This document shows, one piece after another, positions 23,325-34,100 of a stretch of 64,000 nt of DNA. The DNA comes from Dactylonectria macrodidyma (lineage: Eukaryota; Ascomycota; Sordariomycetes; Hypocreales; Nectriaceae): contig JAGMUV010000002.1 in assembly GCA_020744425.1 (NCBI GenBank), positions 1,153,501 to 1,217,500 of the forward strand, read 5' to 3'. The first letter of the stretch is position 1, and each line of letters opens with the position of its first letter. The notes beneath the pieces were generated by a model. That model was not told the DNA's origin, searched no databases, and saw nothing but the letters and a program-made list of their open reading frames with translations. A program made the position numbers and the translations under genes.

Positions 23325-26246
23325 ATGGCGCGTTCATCATACCACTCTCACAGCCATCTCTCATCCCATCGGAGTCTAACGTCGACGAATGAAGAAGCCG
23401 CGGACAACGAGCGAGTCCCCTCGGGGACTGTAAGTGACCGTATCCGCCAGCTGAGGAAGATCGCGAACAAGGAAATCCCCGAGGACCAAGAGTCGCCGAC
23501 ATCGCAGCGAGAACGAGAAAGCACAACTCTCGGATAGGGACGGCGAGTCGGCCGCTTCGGGAAGCCTGCGTCTCGCAACACACTGATTGAAGAGCGCCCG
23601 AGCTTGTCGTTCGACCCGAACTACTACGAAATAAGGTCACAGAGGGAGAGTCGTCGTGAGAGGCTTGAGAAGCGGCGGGGCTCAACGATTGGTCGCTTGA
23701 ATCTCTCAGAAGCGAACGTGGAAAAATTGCATTCTCGCACCTCAAATGGCCAACTGAGGGTTCTACCAGGCTTCGCTCATCGTCGAGACGAGTCCATCAC
23801 TGCAAAGCCGATCTGTCCTGCCTCTGGCCGAATCCCCCCTTTCCCGACAACTTCACCTCCATCAACTTGCGACTCGCCATCCGTGGACTCAACCGGCAGA
23901 CGGCAAGATGCAATGGAAATTTTCGAAGAGTACGGAATTTCCAGGCCTGGAGGTTGGCTGTCTGAGGATGGCTCCGACGTCTCGCAAAATCCTGAGATGC
24001 CACAAATGAAGGTGTTTCGAGTTTGCCACTCCTATGGAGAGCCACTGGCATCACGAAAATATTGCCCCCATTGTGGTCACGATTCATGTTTTAAATGCAC
24101 CAGCGAGATCCCTGACTATGACCTGGAGAGAACACAAGAGTCCATCAGACAACATGAGCATAACACTCTCCAGCACCTGATGACAGAAACACTTCATGTT
24201 AGGGAATCGGATCAAGAACGATTGCAACACACACAGAAAACTTTTCGTACAATTCACCGCCGGACATCCAAATCGAGTACGGGCATTGAAACTCCCAAAG
24301 CGCTCGGCCCGGTGGAGGAAGCCAAGCCATCCGAAAGATCCCAGTTGCCAGGCAAGGAAAAACCTGCCATTCAGCCCACGGCTCTGGTGCCTCGGAAACC
24401 TATTGCAACATCTGTGAGAAACAACCCATTCTTGGTAGCAGACAGGCAGGCAAAGGTTGGAGCTACGGAACCGAAAACCACAACGGTGAATGTGCGAGCA
24501 GACCGGCCTTCACGACTCTCGGATTGTATTCCTAGTCGAGAGTCGCATGCATCCTCCGGCGGTGGACTGAGACGGAAGGGCAGGTGTTCCAATACCAATT
24601 GCAGGGAAATCCATGCCGGTAAGCATCCATTCCGACATAGCATTGGCTGTGCGGGACGTCGAAGTGTCACAAAGGAGGTTACCAAGCCAGAAAACTGGGA
24701 AACATTGGACCGGGGTGAAGAGTTCAGAGGCGAGCAGAAGACGCACTCTCCACTTCAAAGCGTATTGGAGAGGAAAATTGACCAGTTATACCACCATGCG
24801 GAAGACCTTCATCATTCGCAGCATATAATGGAGCATCTTGCAGCTGGGTCGAGAACGCTCGAACGTACCGCGGCCCAACAGAGATGGGCGGATACACACG
24901 AAGAAACCCATTTGGGTAATGGACGAGAGTGTGCACGAGATCACTCCATTGCTCGCGACGACAAAACTATGACTGGATTCGAAATAGCTGTGCATTCGCT
25001 GAGAAGGGATGTCAAAATACCCGGTCCTATAACAACGGAGGTCCATCCTCTTACAGAGGACCTCGTGGTTGAGCGGGAGCTGAGCCCCAAGTCCCACCAA
25101 CTCTTCACAGATATTCGCACAAGGGTTGCCGATGGTGCCAGGCCTCATTCTATCTATCAGGATTCGGGCTCTGAAGTGCACACCGATTATGTTGAAGCTC
25201 TGACAGCCTCTTCTCCAGTCGTAAAGCACATTTCACCTGGGGCAGTGCTTGACAAACCTGATGTGAGACCACAGCAAAGCCCCAGTCATTTACACGATAG
25301 CCGTGTGCCAAATTATGCGCAACGCGTTCCAGCAAGACAGCCAAGCTCAATAGAAGCGCACCAAGTCCTGTCTCCTGAACCAATGACGAGAGGACACGAA
25401 GCTCTCCGCGAGATTCCTGGCCTGGCACTTGAACGACCAGCCCTTAAGAAAACCCACAGAACAATCGAACATCATGATGGAAGAAACAATGAGACTTCAA
25501 ACATTTCGTCCTGGAGACAACAGTTGAGAAAGGTTGACAAGTCGGAAGAACGCCGACGAAGTAGAGAGCCCACGCCACCAGTGGTGAAATGGCGGCGAAG
25601 CCTCAGCAAACTCCCTCAAACACCACGTCCCGACCTAGAAAGGAAGGATTCTTGCACGTTTTGCCATTTGAGCGAAGCTTCCTCGTCAAAACTCGCTGAA
25701 GGGGCACCGCCTCGACTAGTTGTTGATGAGGTTGCTGCAACTCCCGAGTATGAGCAGAGCTATACGGCCAATCCAAGAAGCTCGCGACTCAGATTGAAGC
25801 AAGTTGAGCTGTCACTAGCTCGGAGGAGCGCCGAGGACCTTGTTGAAAAGTCCAACCAGGCAGAGCAAGTAGTGACTGCGACTCGAGAAGTGAGGACTAT
25901 CAAACACTGCAAGACTTTGAGTCATTCGTCATTGGAGGAGACGATCACAGAAATTCACAACCCGAAACCAATCCTCCCACCCAACCATGCCTGCGAATGG
26001 CGAACTCGATGTATGGATCTCAGTACGGAAGTTGACCAACTGAAATCAGAAGCAGACCGAGAGTCTGAAGGGCGAGGCTATGTCAGTAGCGATGTTGGGG
26101 TTGGTACAAATTTGGATGAGCACCGGTGTCCTGAGATTAGAATCGAGGGCCTGACGATTGTTATGCATATGAGAGGCAAGGACGACCTGGTGATCAATAC
26201 CAACTTGAAGAATGACGGCTTTTCTGGTGATGGTAAGAGGCAATAG
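23325..26246 (+). CDS. Large fungal protein of unknown function with Cys/His clusters
   Basis: I do not recognise a named family. The frame runs from ATG 23325 (MARSSYHSHSH) to 26246 but meets TAG at 23535-23537. A GTAAGT donor at 23430 and an AG ending exactly at 23537 define a 108-base in-frame intron; removing it gives about 937 residues. Around residue 196 a cluster reads CHSYGE...YCPHCGHDSCFKC, looking like a zinc-binding CxxC pair with one Cys replaced by Tyr. A second cluster, CSNTNCREIHAGKHPFRH, lies near residue 385. The rest is charged, with many Arg, Ser and Glu, SP/TP sites, and no membrane segment. The C terminus ends with a possible coiled coil (DLSTEVDQLKSEADRE) and an ordered-looking piece, IRIEGLTIVMHMRGKDDLVI. 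The gene is probably real, because about 2.7 kb stays open; function is unknown. Confidence 0.75.
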
Positions 26247-26679
26247 ATGAAGCTAGGGTTGAGAGGGCTGGGGACGAGAGAGTTGAGTCTCGAGTTGCAG
26301 TTTAGGGTAGTATCAATTAACTACGGAAATTCTTTACAGCACTGGTGCCCTCAATAGGGCCCTGCAACATGGTAGAGTGGACAACGAGACTTGTAGACCC
26401 GACTTGAATCTGCATCGCTGACATCTCGAAGCAGGTTCTTCTTACACATGGATGGTTACTTGGTGTTTCTAGAGCATCCAGCCGCAGCATCTCACAGCAT
26501 CTCACAACCACACACTTCTCAGCCCCGAGTGACGAACTTGCCACCGCACCGAAGTCTAGTTACGGCCCCAGAGGGCATTTAGACCCAAGTCGACTCCGCA
26601 CCACCTTGATGTGATCCGGTCCAGGTCTGTAAGACTGGGATGCAGCCACACAGCTGTAGCGAAGTGGTGACAAAAGGCC

Positions 26680-26737
26680 AGCACCAACGCCAACGCCAAC
26701 ACCAGCACCAACACCAGCACCAGCACCAACACCAACG
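26680..26737. repeat. CACCAA/CGCCAA/CACCAG hexamer microsatellite
   Basis: About nine or ten imperfect hexamer copies built on CCAACx and CCAGCA. One strand reads as Gln/His and the other as Leu/Val, which explains the open frames here. It lies between genes. Confidence 0.85.
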
Positions 26738-28028
26738 TCAAAAAGGACTATTCCCCGGGCGCATCATGAGTCCACTCACCCATCCATCCATGACCGCACA
26801 TTCACACGGACCAGCGGCGCATACCCACACCCATGATCACACCGTTTTTGGCTCCAATGCGGGCAGGGGAACGAAAAAAAAAAATCATCATTAAATGGCG
26901 GTGCGGAACTCTGCCCTCTCACGCGTTCCTGGCCCGAGGCTGAATTCGAGCCCGCCTCCGGGAAGAAGCGGTCTGCGAGGACGAGGAGATGCCTCACTCG
27001 CAGGTTTTGGTCTGGCCTTGCCGGGGACGCTAGGAGAACAGGGATGGTTGGCAGTCAAGCGAGCGAGGCAAGGGCCGGCAGCGCACGTTTTTTTTTTCCA
27101 TCCTGGCGTTGGTGATGATGGTTGGGATTCGTTCCCCCGTCACATTGCATATCAGGACTAGGTTTGGGGTTTTTTTTCTTTCCTTTTGCTCTCTTCCGTG
27201 GTCGGTGGTTGGTTAAGCGACTAAGACGGTGAAGGCATTTCTGGCATGAAGCCGCACTTGCGGGAGGCAGAGAGGGGCTGTCAGGCAAGATCGCCGCTTG
27301 ACTAGGGTGGACCTTGAGAGGAGCATCATTGCATTGGCAGCTTAGAAGTTGAGGAGGAGTAGGAGGATGTGTGGAGGAGCTGATTTTTGAAGGAGCTTGG
27401 GGCAGGTTCTGGACCCGACAGCTCAGCATTCGCAGAGGTCTCCATCAACGTGATCTTGATGGCTTCCTGAGTTGACGTAGGGGCCGGGGAAAGGAGGGGA
27501 GTAAAAAGAAGAGTTGGATCAAGGGGGGAGGAGGCGGGGGGGGTTTGGCTAACAACGCAGTCTAACACTGCATAGTTGAACAACACGGGCCTGGCAGCGA
27601 ACACACACACGGCTGCATATGTGAGGCATGGTGATGATGATGATGCTCCGTCAGCCGGCTTGAACAGCCCCGTCTAGAAGCCATGTCTTGTCGAGGAGGG
27701 AGCAGCTGAAGGATGAACGACGAACGACATACATGACCGCCAGGGTTTGGGAGGCGGTGAGGCCTGACTGCTGCTCGCTTGGTCCAGTTTTTTTTTTCCT
27801 ATTCTGACTTCGTGAGGAAGAAGAGGTGAAGAGAGAGGTATCGCGTTTGATCGTCTAACGCACCAGCAGGGCCATTCGCATGCGTAGTAGGCATCGCGAC
27901 CCGGCACTCGGATGGGAATGGGTCGGTTGCCACGGGTTGACTCCATCGTCACCACGACCATGATGCCCTCCTTCTGCTCGTCCCATGTCCATATCCATGT
28001 CTGTATGCCCCATATGGAGATGTCATGT

Positions 28029-28082
28029 CCGCATCCGCATCCGCATCCGCATGCCATGCTCATGCTCATGCTCATGCTCATG
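28029..28082. repeat. Two adjacent hexamer repeats, GCATCC then CATGCT
   Basis: Nearly four GCATCC copies are followed within a few bases by about four CATGCT copies. The adjacent open frames consist of this repeat and are not coding evidence. Confidence 0.85.
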
Positions 28083-28301
28083 CCCGTGTACCCTGCTTAC
28101 AGCGAGTTCGCCCTCACAACCGCAACCCATGCGTACCCACAGACAATCACGTACAGCGTACAGTAGTACGAACAAGGATATGGGACAGGTGGCCTTGCAT
28201 CGAGCCCTCCTCTCTCTCTGTCTTTACCCCCACCGCCGAGGCTGGACAAAGGGCTGCCCTCACCTTGAGCGGTGAGAGAACCGGGCGGTGTAAAACGAAC
28301 C

Positions 28302-28330
28302 AAAAAAGAAAAAGAAAAAGAAAAAGAAAA
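28302..28330. repeat. AAAAAG purine repeat
   Basis: Four to five copies of an A-rich unit ending in G, giving Lys-rich translations in one direction. Simple-sequence tract. Confidence 0.85.
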
Positions 28331-29973
28331 GAGAGGAGAGGGCGTGTGCGCGCACGAGTCACGACGGAGCAGCCCCCCGCGGAGACATGACGCTTCCCCG
28401 AACGCAACATGGCTGACAAACGATGCGAGGCTGGAGTTTCTTTTGGTACTTCATACATGTACTCCGTACCGTAAGTTAGTAGTGAAGGCGTCTGTTAGAG
28501 GCGCGAGCTTGGAGCAAAAGACGACCTGTTCCGTTGAAGCTAACTAACTAACTACTGTGCACACTCCAAAAACCCCGACACGGGGGGCTGGTGAGAAAAC
28601 CTGGAGCTCCTCGTGGCCATTGCTCCTGGGGGTTTTGGGCTTGGCTTTTGGCCCGACTTGGGCTGGCCTGGGCCTGGGCGACGGGAACGGTAGCGAGCGA
28701 ACCGGTGGATCTTTGTCACCCGGCAGTTGAATGACGATCCTGATGGAGTACTTGAATCCATGCGTGGGCAAAGTCTCGTCATCATGGACGGGTGTAGGCA
28801 CGTAATGATACCCATATCGCCGTACGCGGAGCGCAGTTTGTATGGCTGCTCTCGATAGGTAGAAACTATCCGAGCATGCCGTCCGCAATCTAGCAATCTA
28901 CAGTCCGCGAGCCTCGGAATCCGCACTGCAAAGAGGAAGATGACGTGCCAGAACAAGAAAGTAAAAGAGCTCAGTTACCAACTTACCTGCTGGGCCAGTG
29001 ACTGTCCTTCGTACTGAGTATATGAGCTAGTTGGCCTCCATCACAGAGTCGTCGGGCGACAGTGTGGGGGTTTAATCAAGTCGAGAGCCCACGGCAAGAT
29101 TCCTCGATCCCCTCTAAGACCGCGGGATGAGCCCATCAGAAGAAACGAAAATTGGGCCATAATTACCGAATTTCCAACTACTTCAGGGAACGGGTCGTTG
29201 GTTCGGTCGTGGGAGTCATGTCATGAGGGGTGGGGGAGGAGGAGGGTCTGGGCCTTCGACGGACCGGCCGCTGTCCACCCAAACCATTGGGACTCGGGCT
29301 TCGGCACTAGCCATGGCGAGGAGGAGCCTTCGGGTTGTTTTAGTTGCGTGCTAAACTAACTAAAGTTGTGTGTGTGATGATGATGATGAAAAAAAAGAGG
29401 ATCTTCTCTGTCCGTGCTTTTTTGCTCTTAGCTTCAGATCGGTACCATGCTGGAGAGCAACGAACTGGTTGCTCTGACGGGTAGTAGCAGAGATCAGCTC
29501 CATCAATTAGGTGGACATTGGATCATGAGGGGACTTCGAAACAACTAGCAACGGCTTAGCAAGATGAGCAATTTCTAGATCTCTCCGGGCAGGCAACGGA
29601 AAATTAAACAATGGAGTAAAACGTGGTGATGAAACACAAGTGCGCGGTTGTGGGTTCGCGGAACGAGACGAGATGATAGAGGCGTCAACAAGAGGGTGGA
29701 TAGACGCTTTGATGGGTCCCATCGAGAAATCGTAGATTTCGGTCCCCGAATCCTCCAGAGTTGGGTTAGATGCGTACGTAGTCATGCACAGTGCTGTACT
29801 ACGTACGTCTTCGGGTTACCATGTATGGATTGCCCTGTATGGGGGTGGGCAGACACGGGATGGAAAGAAACATCATGCATGACGTGGTCAGGGTTCACCA
29901 CAGGTATCAGACGTAGCAGGCAAGGGAGAAATAAACGATGCCATTTACAGAGATAGCATAGCTCTATAACCAT

Positions 29974-30879
29974 CTACAACTTAAACTCGTACAGATCAAC
30001 GCCCCTAACCCCGACATCGACGCGGAACACGGCCCCTCCGTACTTCTCGCTCAACCCGTGGCCGTCCTCGTCGGCGGCCGTCGTGATGACGAGCTCGGTG
30101 CCGACGAACTGGCAGCAGGTGATGTTGCGCGTGGGCAGCCGCACCTCACCGATGATTTGGCCAGCAGGGCTAATCCTGATGACGCGCGACTCGCCGTAGA
30201 CCGCCTGCCACAGGTTACCATCAACATCAACGCGGAAGCCGTCGGGCTCGCCAGGCCCGTCGTGCCGGTAGAAAACCCGCGAGTTCGAGAGCTCGCCAGT
30301 GGGAGAGTCGACGTCGTAGTCAAAGGCCAGGATCTTACGATCCGACGAGTGCGTAAAGTACAAGATGCGGCCGTCGGGCGAGAATCCGGGAGTGTTGGGG
30401 ATGGTGAGGTCGGCGAGGAACTTGGAGCGCGACTGGGCGTCCATGCGGAAGAGGGCGCCCTCGGCCTGGAACGGCCCGAGCCCAAAGTCGGTCATGGTGC
30501 CCAGCCAGAAGCGCCCGTGAGGGTCGGCAGCACCATCGTTGCTGCGCAGGCGCTCGTCATGCGGCTCGTTAAAGGGTTGAATGAGCTCATAGACGCCGGC
30601 CTGGACGTCGAGGATGGCCAGCCCGTACTTGGTGCCAATGACGATGCGGTCGCTGGGATCGACGCCTGCGATGTCGGCCGTCACCGTAGGGCACACGTCC
30701 AGCTGCAGTGTCGTCAGCGAGGGCGCGCCCTCACCCACCGACACTCGGAGCAGCTGCTTCTTCTTGATGTCGACGAAGCGGACCGTGTTGGTCTTTTTCT
30801 CGTAGAACGGGCCTTCGCCAAGGAGGCAGTGCGGCTCGAGCCAGGGCTCTTCCACCGTCCACCGCTGGATGTCGGTCAT
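29974..30879 (-). CDS. SMP-30/gluconolactonase/regucalcin-like protein
   Basis: A 301-residue member of the SMP-30 six-bladed beta-propeller family, whose enzymes open sugar lactones such as gluconolactone using one bound metal ion. The expected family features are visible: the metal-binding Glu in LLGEGPFY (residue 22), the segment SNDGAADPHGRFWLGTM, the NTPGFSPDGRILYFTHS blade, and the Asp in GEPDGFRVD before GNLWQAVYG. I chose the ATG at 30879 (MTDIQRWTVEEPWLEPHC) because it starts just before the conserved region; the frame is open to an upstream ATG at 31047, but that extension looks like leader DNA. No signal peptide is visible, so a cytosolic enzyme is likely. The exact substrate cannot be read from sequence. 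A TATA-like box lies about 135 bases upstream. Confidence 0.9.
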   Translation of the reverse strand: MTDIQRWTVEEPWLEPHCLLGEGPFYEKKTNTVRFVDIKKKQLLRVSVGEGAPSLTTLQLDVCPTVTADIAGVDPSDRIVIGTKYGLAILDVQAGVYELIQPFNEPHDERLRSNDGAADPHGRFWLGTMTDFGLGPFQAEGALFRMDAQSRSKFLADLTIPNTPGFSPDGRILYFTHSSDRKILAFDYDVDSPTGELSNSRVFYRHDGPGEPDGFRVDVDGNLWQAVYGESRVIRISPAGQIIGEVRLPTRNITCCQFVGTELVITTAADEDGHGLSEKYGGAVFRVDVGVRGVDLYEFKL

Positions 30880-31012
30880 GATGATGGGTGTGAATTTGCG
30901 CGATTTCCCTTCCTCTTCTTCTTGTTCCTCCAGCGAGAATGGATGCGAGCGAGTACAACTGCCAAAGCCTCGTGTGTTGAGGCTTTTCCTTGTGCCGACT
31001 GCGGGGTTGTTC

Positions 31013-31020
31013 TTTATATA
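31013..31020 (-). promoter_or_regulatory. TATA-like box upstream of the SMP-30-like gene
   Basis: On the minus strand these bases read TATATAAA, about 135 bases before the chosen ATG. The position fits a core promoter and a leader of about 100 bases. It supports placing the start codon at 30879 rather than 31047. Confidence 0.5.
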
Positions 31021-31149
31021 CGGCCCGTATCGCAACTTGGCCGACAATGACGATAATGAGGCACACCCACGTTTCGGTCCGGTTCGGGCGAGAATCCGAG
31101 CGGAGGCGCGCCTTTTGATACAAAAGCTGGAGCAAATGCGAGAAAGGAT

Positions 31150-31164
31150 AGAGAGAGAGAGAGA
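31150..31164. repeat. GA dinucleotide run
   Basis: About seven GA repeats upstream of the SMP-30-like gene. Such runs are common in fungal promoters; no function is shown. Confidence 0.7.
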
Positions 31165-34100
31165 TGTGTGCTACAAATTCCAGCCCTTCGTGCGAGAACA
31201 AGGCTTGGGGGACCCTCTAACGTCTTATATCGACGTCTCAATTCCCCTCATGCGGCTCTTTTATCGACGTTACAGACCCAAGACATGCGTGTGCGCCGCT
31301 GCAGCGGGCGGAGGAAGAGGGGAAACGAGGGGTCTTGCATGACCGTTTCCGGCGCCGAGATTCCGGGACGGGCGGGCCTGGCATCCGGCCGTCGCTTCCA
31401 CCAGGTAATATGGTTCACGGGGGGAGGCGTGGGAGGCGGGGGAGGCCAAAAAAAATATGAAATGCATGGCGGGCAGTTACCTATCCTTATCATCGTCAAT
31501 AGCAGTTGCATACCTACAGTGGCCTCGGGAACCCCATCCGAAACCCGCGATGGGGAGCGACGTTTCCCAAGAAATCCTTGTCCTGGACGGCTTGCACGAC
31601 ACTGCGCTGCGCTGCACCACGCGTCACGGGGATAGGTGCCACCGGGATTTGCAATGTCCGCCTTAGAACGAGCGTATGCCCAGGAGGATGAGAGAAGAAG
31701 AAAAAAACAAAAACAAAACAAAAAAGAAAACCTTCCTAAACTGCATCCTGCATTCCCTCGGCATCTAACCCCCCCGAGCAGTGCGGTCGCAACTAAAACA
31801 AACTTTGAACTCCTTTTGCGTCTCAAAACTCCTCATACGCATACGGAGCACATGCTGTGAGGCCGCCGCGAGCGCGGGGACCTGCGCTTGGTCCCGGGCT
31901 TGTGGCGTCTGTTTCCAGGCATCCCGCTGCAACAATCTCACGTTCCTTGAAACCCAGTCCCAGACTGTCGGGACGACGACCTCGCAATTGGGCAACGCGA
32001 TTGGAAGTCGGCCTTGGCGCGGCAATGCCTTAAAGGGGGGGCGTCTTTGGGGGCGGCGATAGGCTTGCGGCCAACGAGTTTAGCGGCACGGCTGGAGGTG
32101 TGTCAACGGTGTTGATACATTCCACATCGCACTGGGTGACCTGGTTACGTATGGCACGCGTAACGACTTCGTACGACTTACTACGTGCATGACACTGACT
32201 TTGGGCACACTCACCAAGGTTTTGCAGTCAATAAATAAAAAGGTCCGTTCAATAGGCAACTTCGGAAACCGGTTCACATCCGAATCAGAGATCGGCAGAA
32301 TCTGCCCGCCCGTATCAGCCTAGTGGGGGAAAGCCACTGGGGCCTGAACTATCACCAAGCCAGTGTGACTAAGAAGATGAGATGCGCCATGGTTGAAGTT
32401 TGTTTCCCCCCTCGTGTTTGCTCGACTTCATGTAGTGAGAGAGACTGCGCGGTGAATCCACCTACCTACCCAGGTAAGCAACGTGACAGCCGGAGATATT
32501 GCGCTTAGAACCCATCTTCATTTGCGCCCGTGCCTTGGCGCAAACGCCATCACTGAATGGGAGCATATTGAGAAAGGAGAAATCCTCCAGTCCGTCCGTC
32601 TGCGAATTCGTCATCCGTTCTAGATCCGCAACCGCTTCTGCCGCAAGTTGAATGCCACCGTGGTCCGTACTGCACATAGTACAGATGCGCACAATATACT
32701 GGGCTACCTCTGATGCCTGTGTACAGTACAGTACGTATGTAATGATATGCACACGCACAACCATATTCATCCTGATATGGGGGTTTTGAATAAGCCGATT
32801 CCGTTGCACGTGGCACCTGGGCGATGCGGACAAGATCTCACTCGGCTCGAAGTTTGCTTTTCACTCTCCCCCACAGCAAACGTTGGACAGCATCTTCACT
32901 GCCAAGGTTAGCTGGCGGAACCGATTCTGTCGACAAACAGCTCAAGGCCCGCCCGCAACATGCCAGCCAGCCTATTCCGCGGTCCTCGTTCAACTTGGTC
33001 AAAACGCCTCGAGCTATCATCAGGGGCCTCGGACCATGGCGTTGACTATCCACACCAACATTAACAGAGCCAAGAGCCAACTTGGAGCGGGAAGCCCACC
33101 AACTAACACTCGGCCGCCCCATGCGCCTTCACGTTGTCGTTGATTCCGCACTCCGCAATCTGACTCCGACTCCACACGTTGGCGGTTGGCCCCGTCGAGA
33201 AACGCAAACCTCAAGCCCTGATGTGACGAAACGAGATCATGAGGCCGTGCATCGGAGGACGGGACCAACTCCAAAAGAACAGACGGAAACTCACGATCCG
33301 ACCCGCCTAATTGTCCAGACTCGTGAGGCCCTCCTTGCCCTTCCTCCGGCCACAAGAACATGGGGGGGGGCTCATCAGGTCGTCATCGGGCAGCAACTCG
33401 ACCATCCTCTGCGCAGACTACCACACCCACGCCAGCGCGCCCACACAGGGCACACATACCGACAAACTCTTCGCGCGCCTATACGTTGGCAACCAAAGAG
33501 GACAACACAGCAAAAAAGACAGCTCAACACGCAGCACCTGCATGTGGGCAAGGCCGGGAACGACGCACGCAGGCGAGACACACACCGCCACCACCCCCGA
33601 GCGTCGACCTGCATCATCAGCAAGCAAGGCGAGCGAAGCGGACGAAGGAACCGTTGGGCCACGGCACCCGTGGTGAGACCTGCATCAGCTCCGCATCCCT
33701 CGCTGCAGCAGCTGTGCCAACTGCTGACCACGGGGCGTTGGTGCGTCAGTGCATCAGCACTGCATTGCTGGCAACCAATGCATGAGGATCCTGCATGAAC
33801 CGGACCCCGGCCACACGCTCCCGGCGAACGACCAAGCACAGACGAAACGAATGCAGGTCTCCGTCTGGAGCATGTGCGAGGCTACTCGGGGTAGCGTCGG
33901 TACTCGAGTGGCCAGGGCCGACCAGCACATCAGTGATCACCAACCAGCCTGATGAGTGGAGGGTCACGACAGGGCAGGGCAGGACAGGGTAGGGCGTAAT
34001 TATTAGTTGCAGGACGCAATGCATGCCATAGGTACATGCGGTCACCGGCTAGCCGCTGGGTGCGCTTGAGCCTTGTCCTGCCTGGATGCGCTGTGTGTTC

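Larger units (their letters stand above)
26247..29973. other. Intergenic with simple repeats
   Basis: About 3.7 kb between two genes that converge here. Open frames are short and mostly produced by simple repeats. Hexamer and purine-rich repeats are listed separately. No protein family, RNA gene or transposon end was recognised. Confidence 0.45.

Noticed and set aside
28029..28082. Possible CRISPR-like array
   Set aside because: Direct hexamer microsatellite without spacers.
30058..31050. 330-codon open frame on the plus strand over the SMP-30-like gene
   Set aside because: It is the antisense shadow of a clearly recognisable beta-propeller protein and has no family resemblance.
32462..32833. 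123-codon open frame, minus strand, with a helical-looking segment
   Set aside because: The segment LAAEAVADLERM is suggestive, but nothing else supports a gene and flanking exons were not found.
33082..33798. 238-codon open frame, plus strand
   Set aside because: Composition-driven (His, Arg, Thr, Gln), overlaps open frames on both strands, no domain or exon structure.
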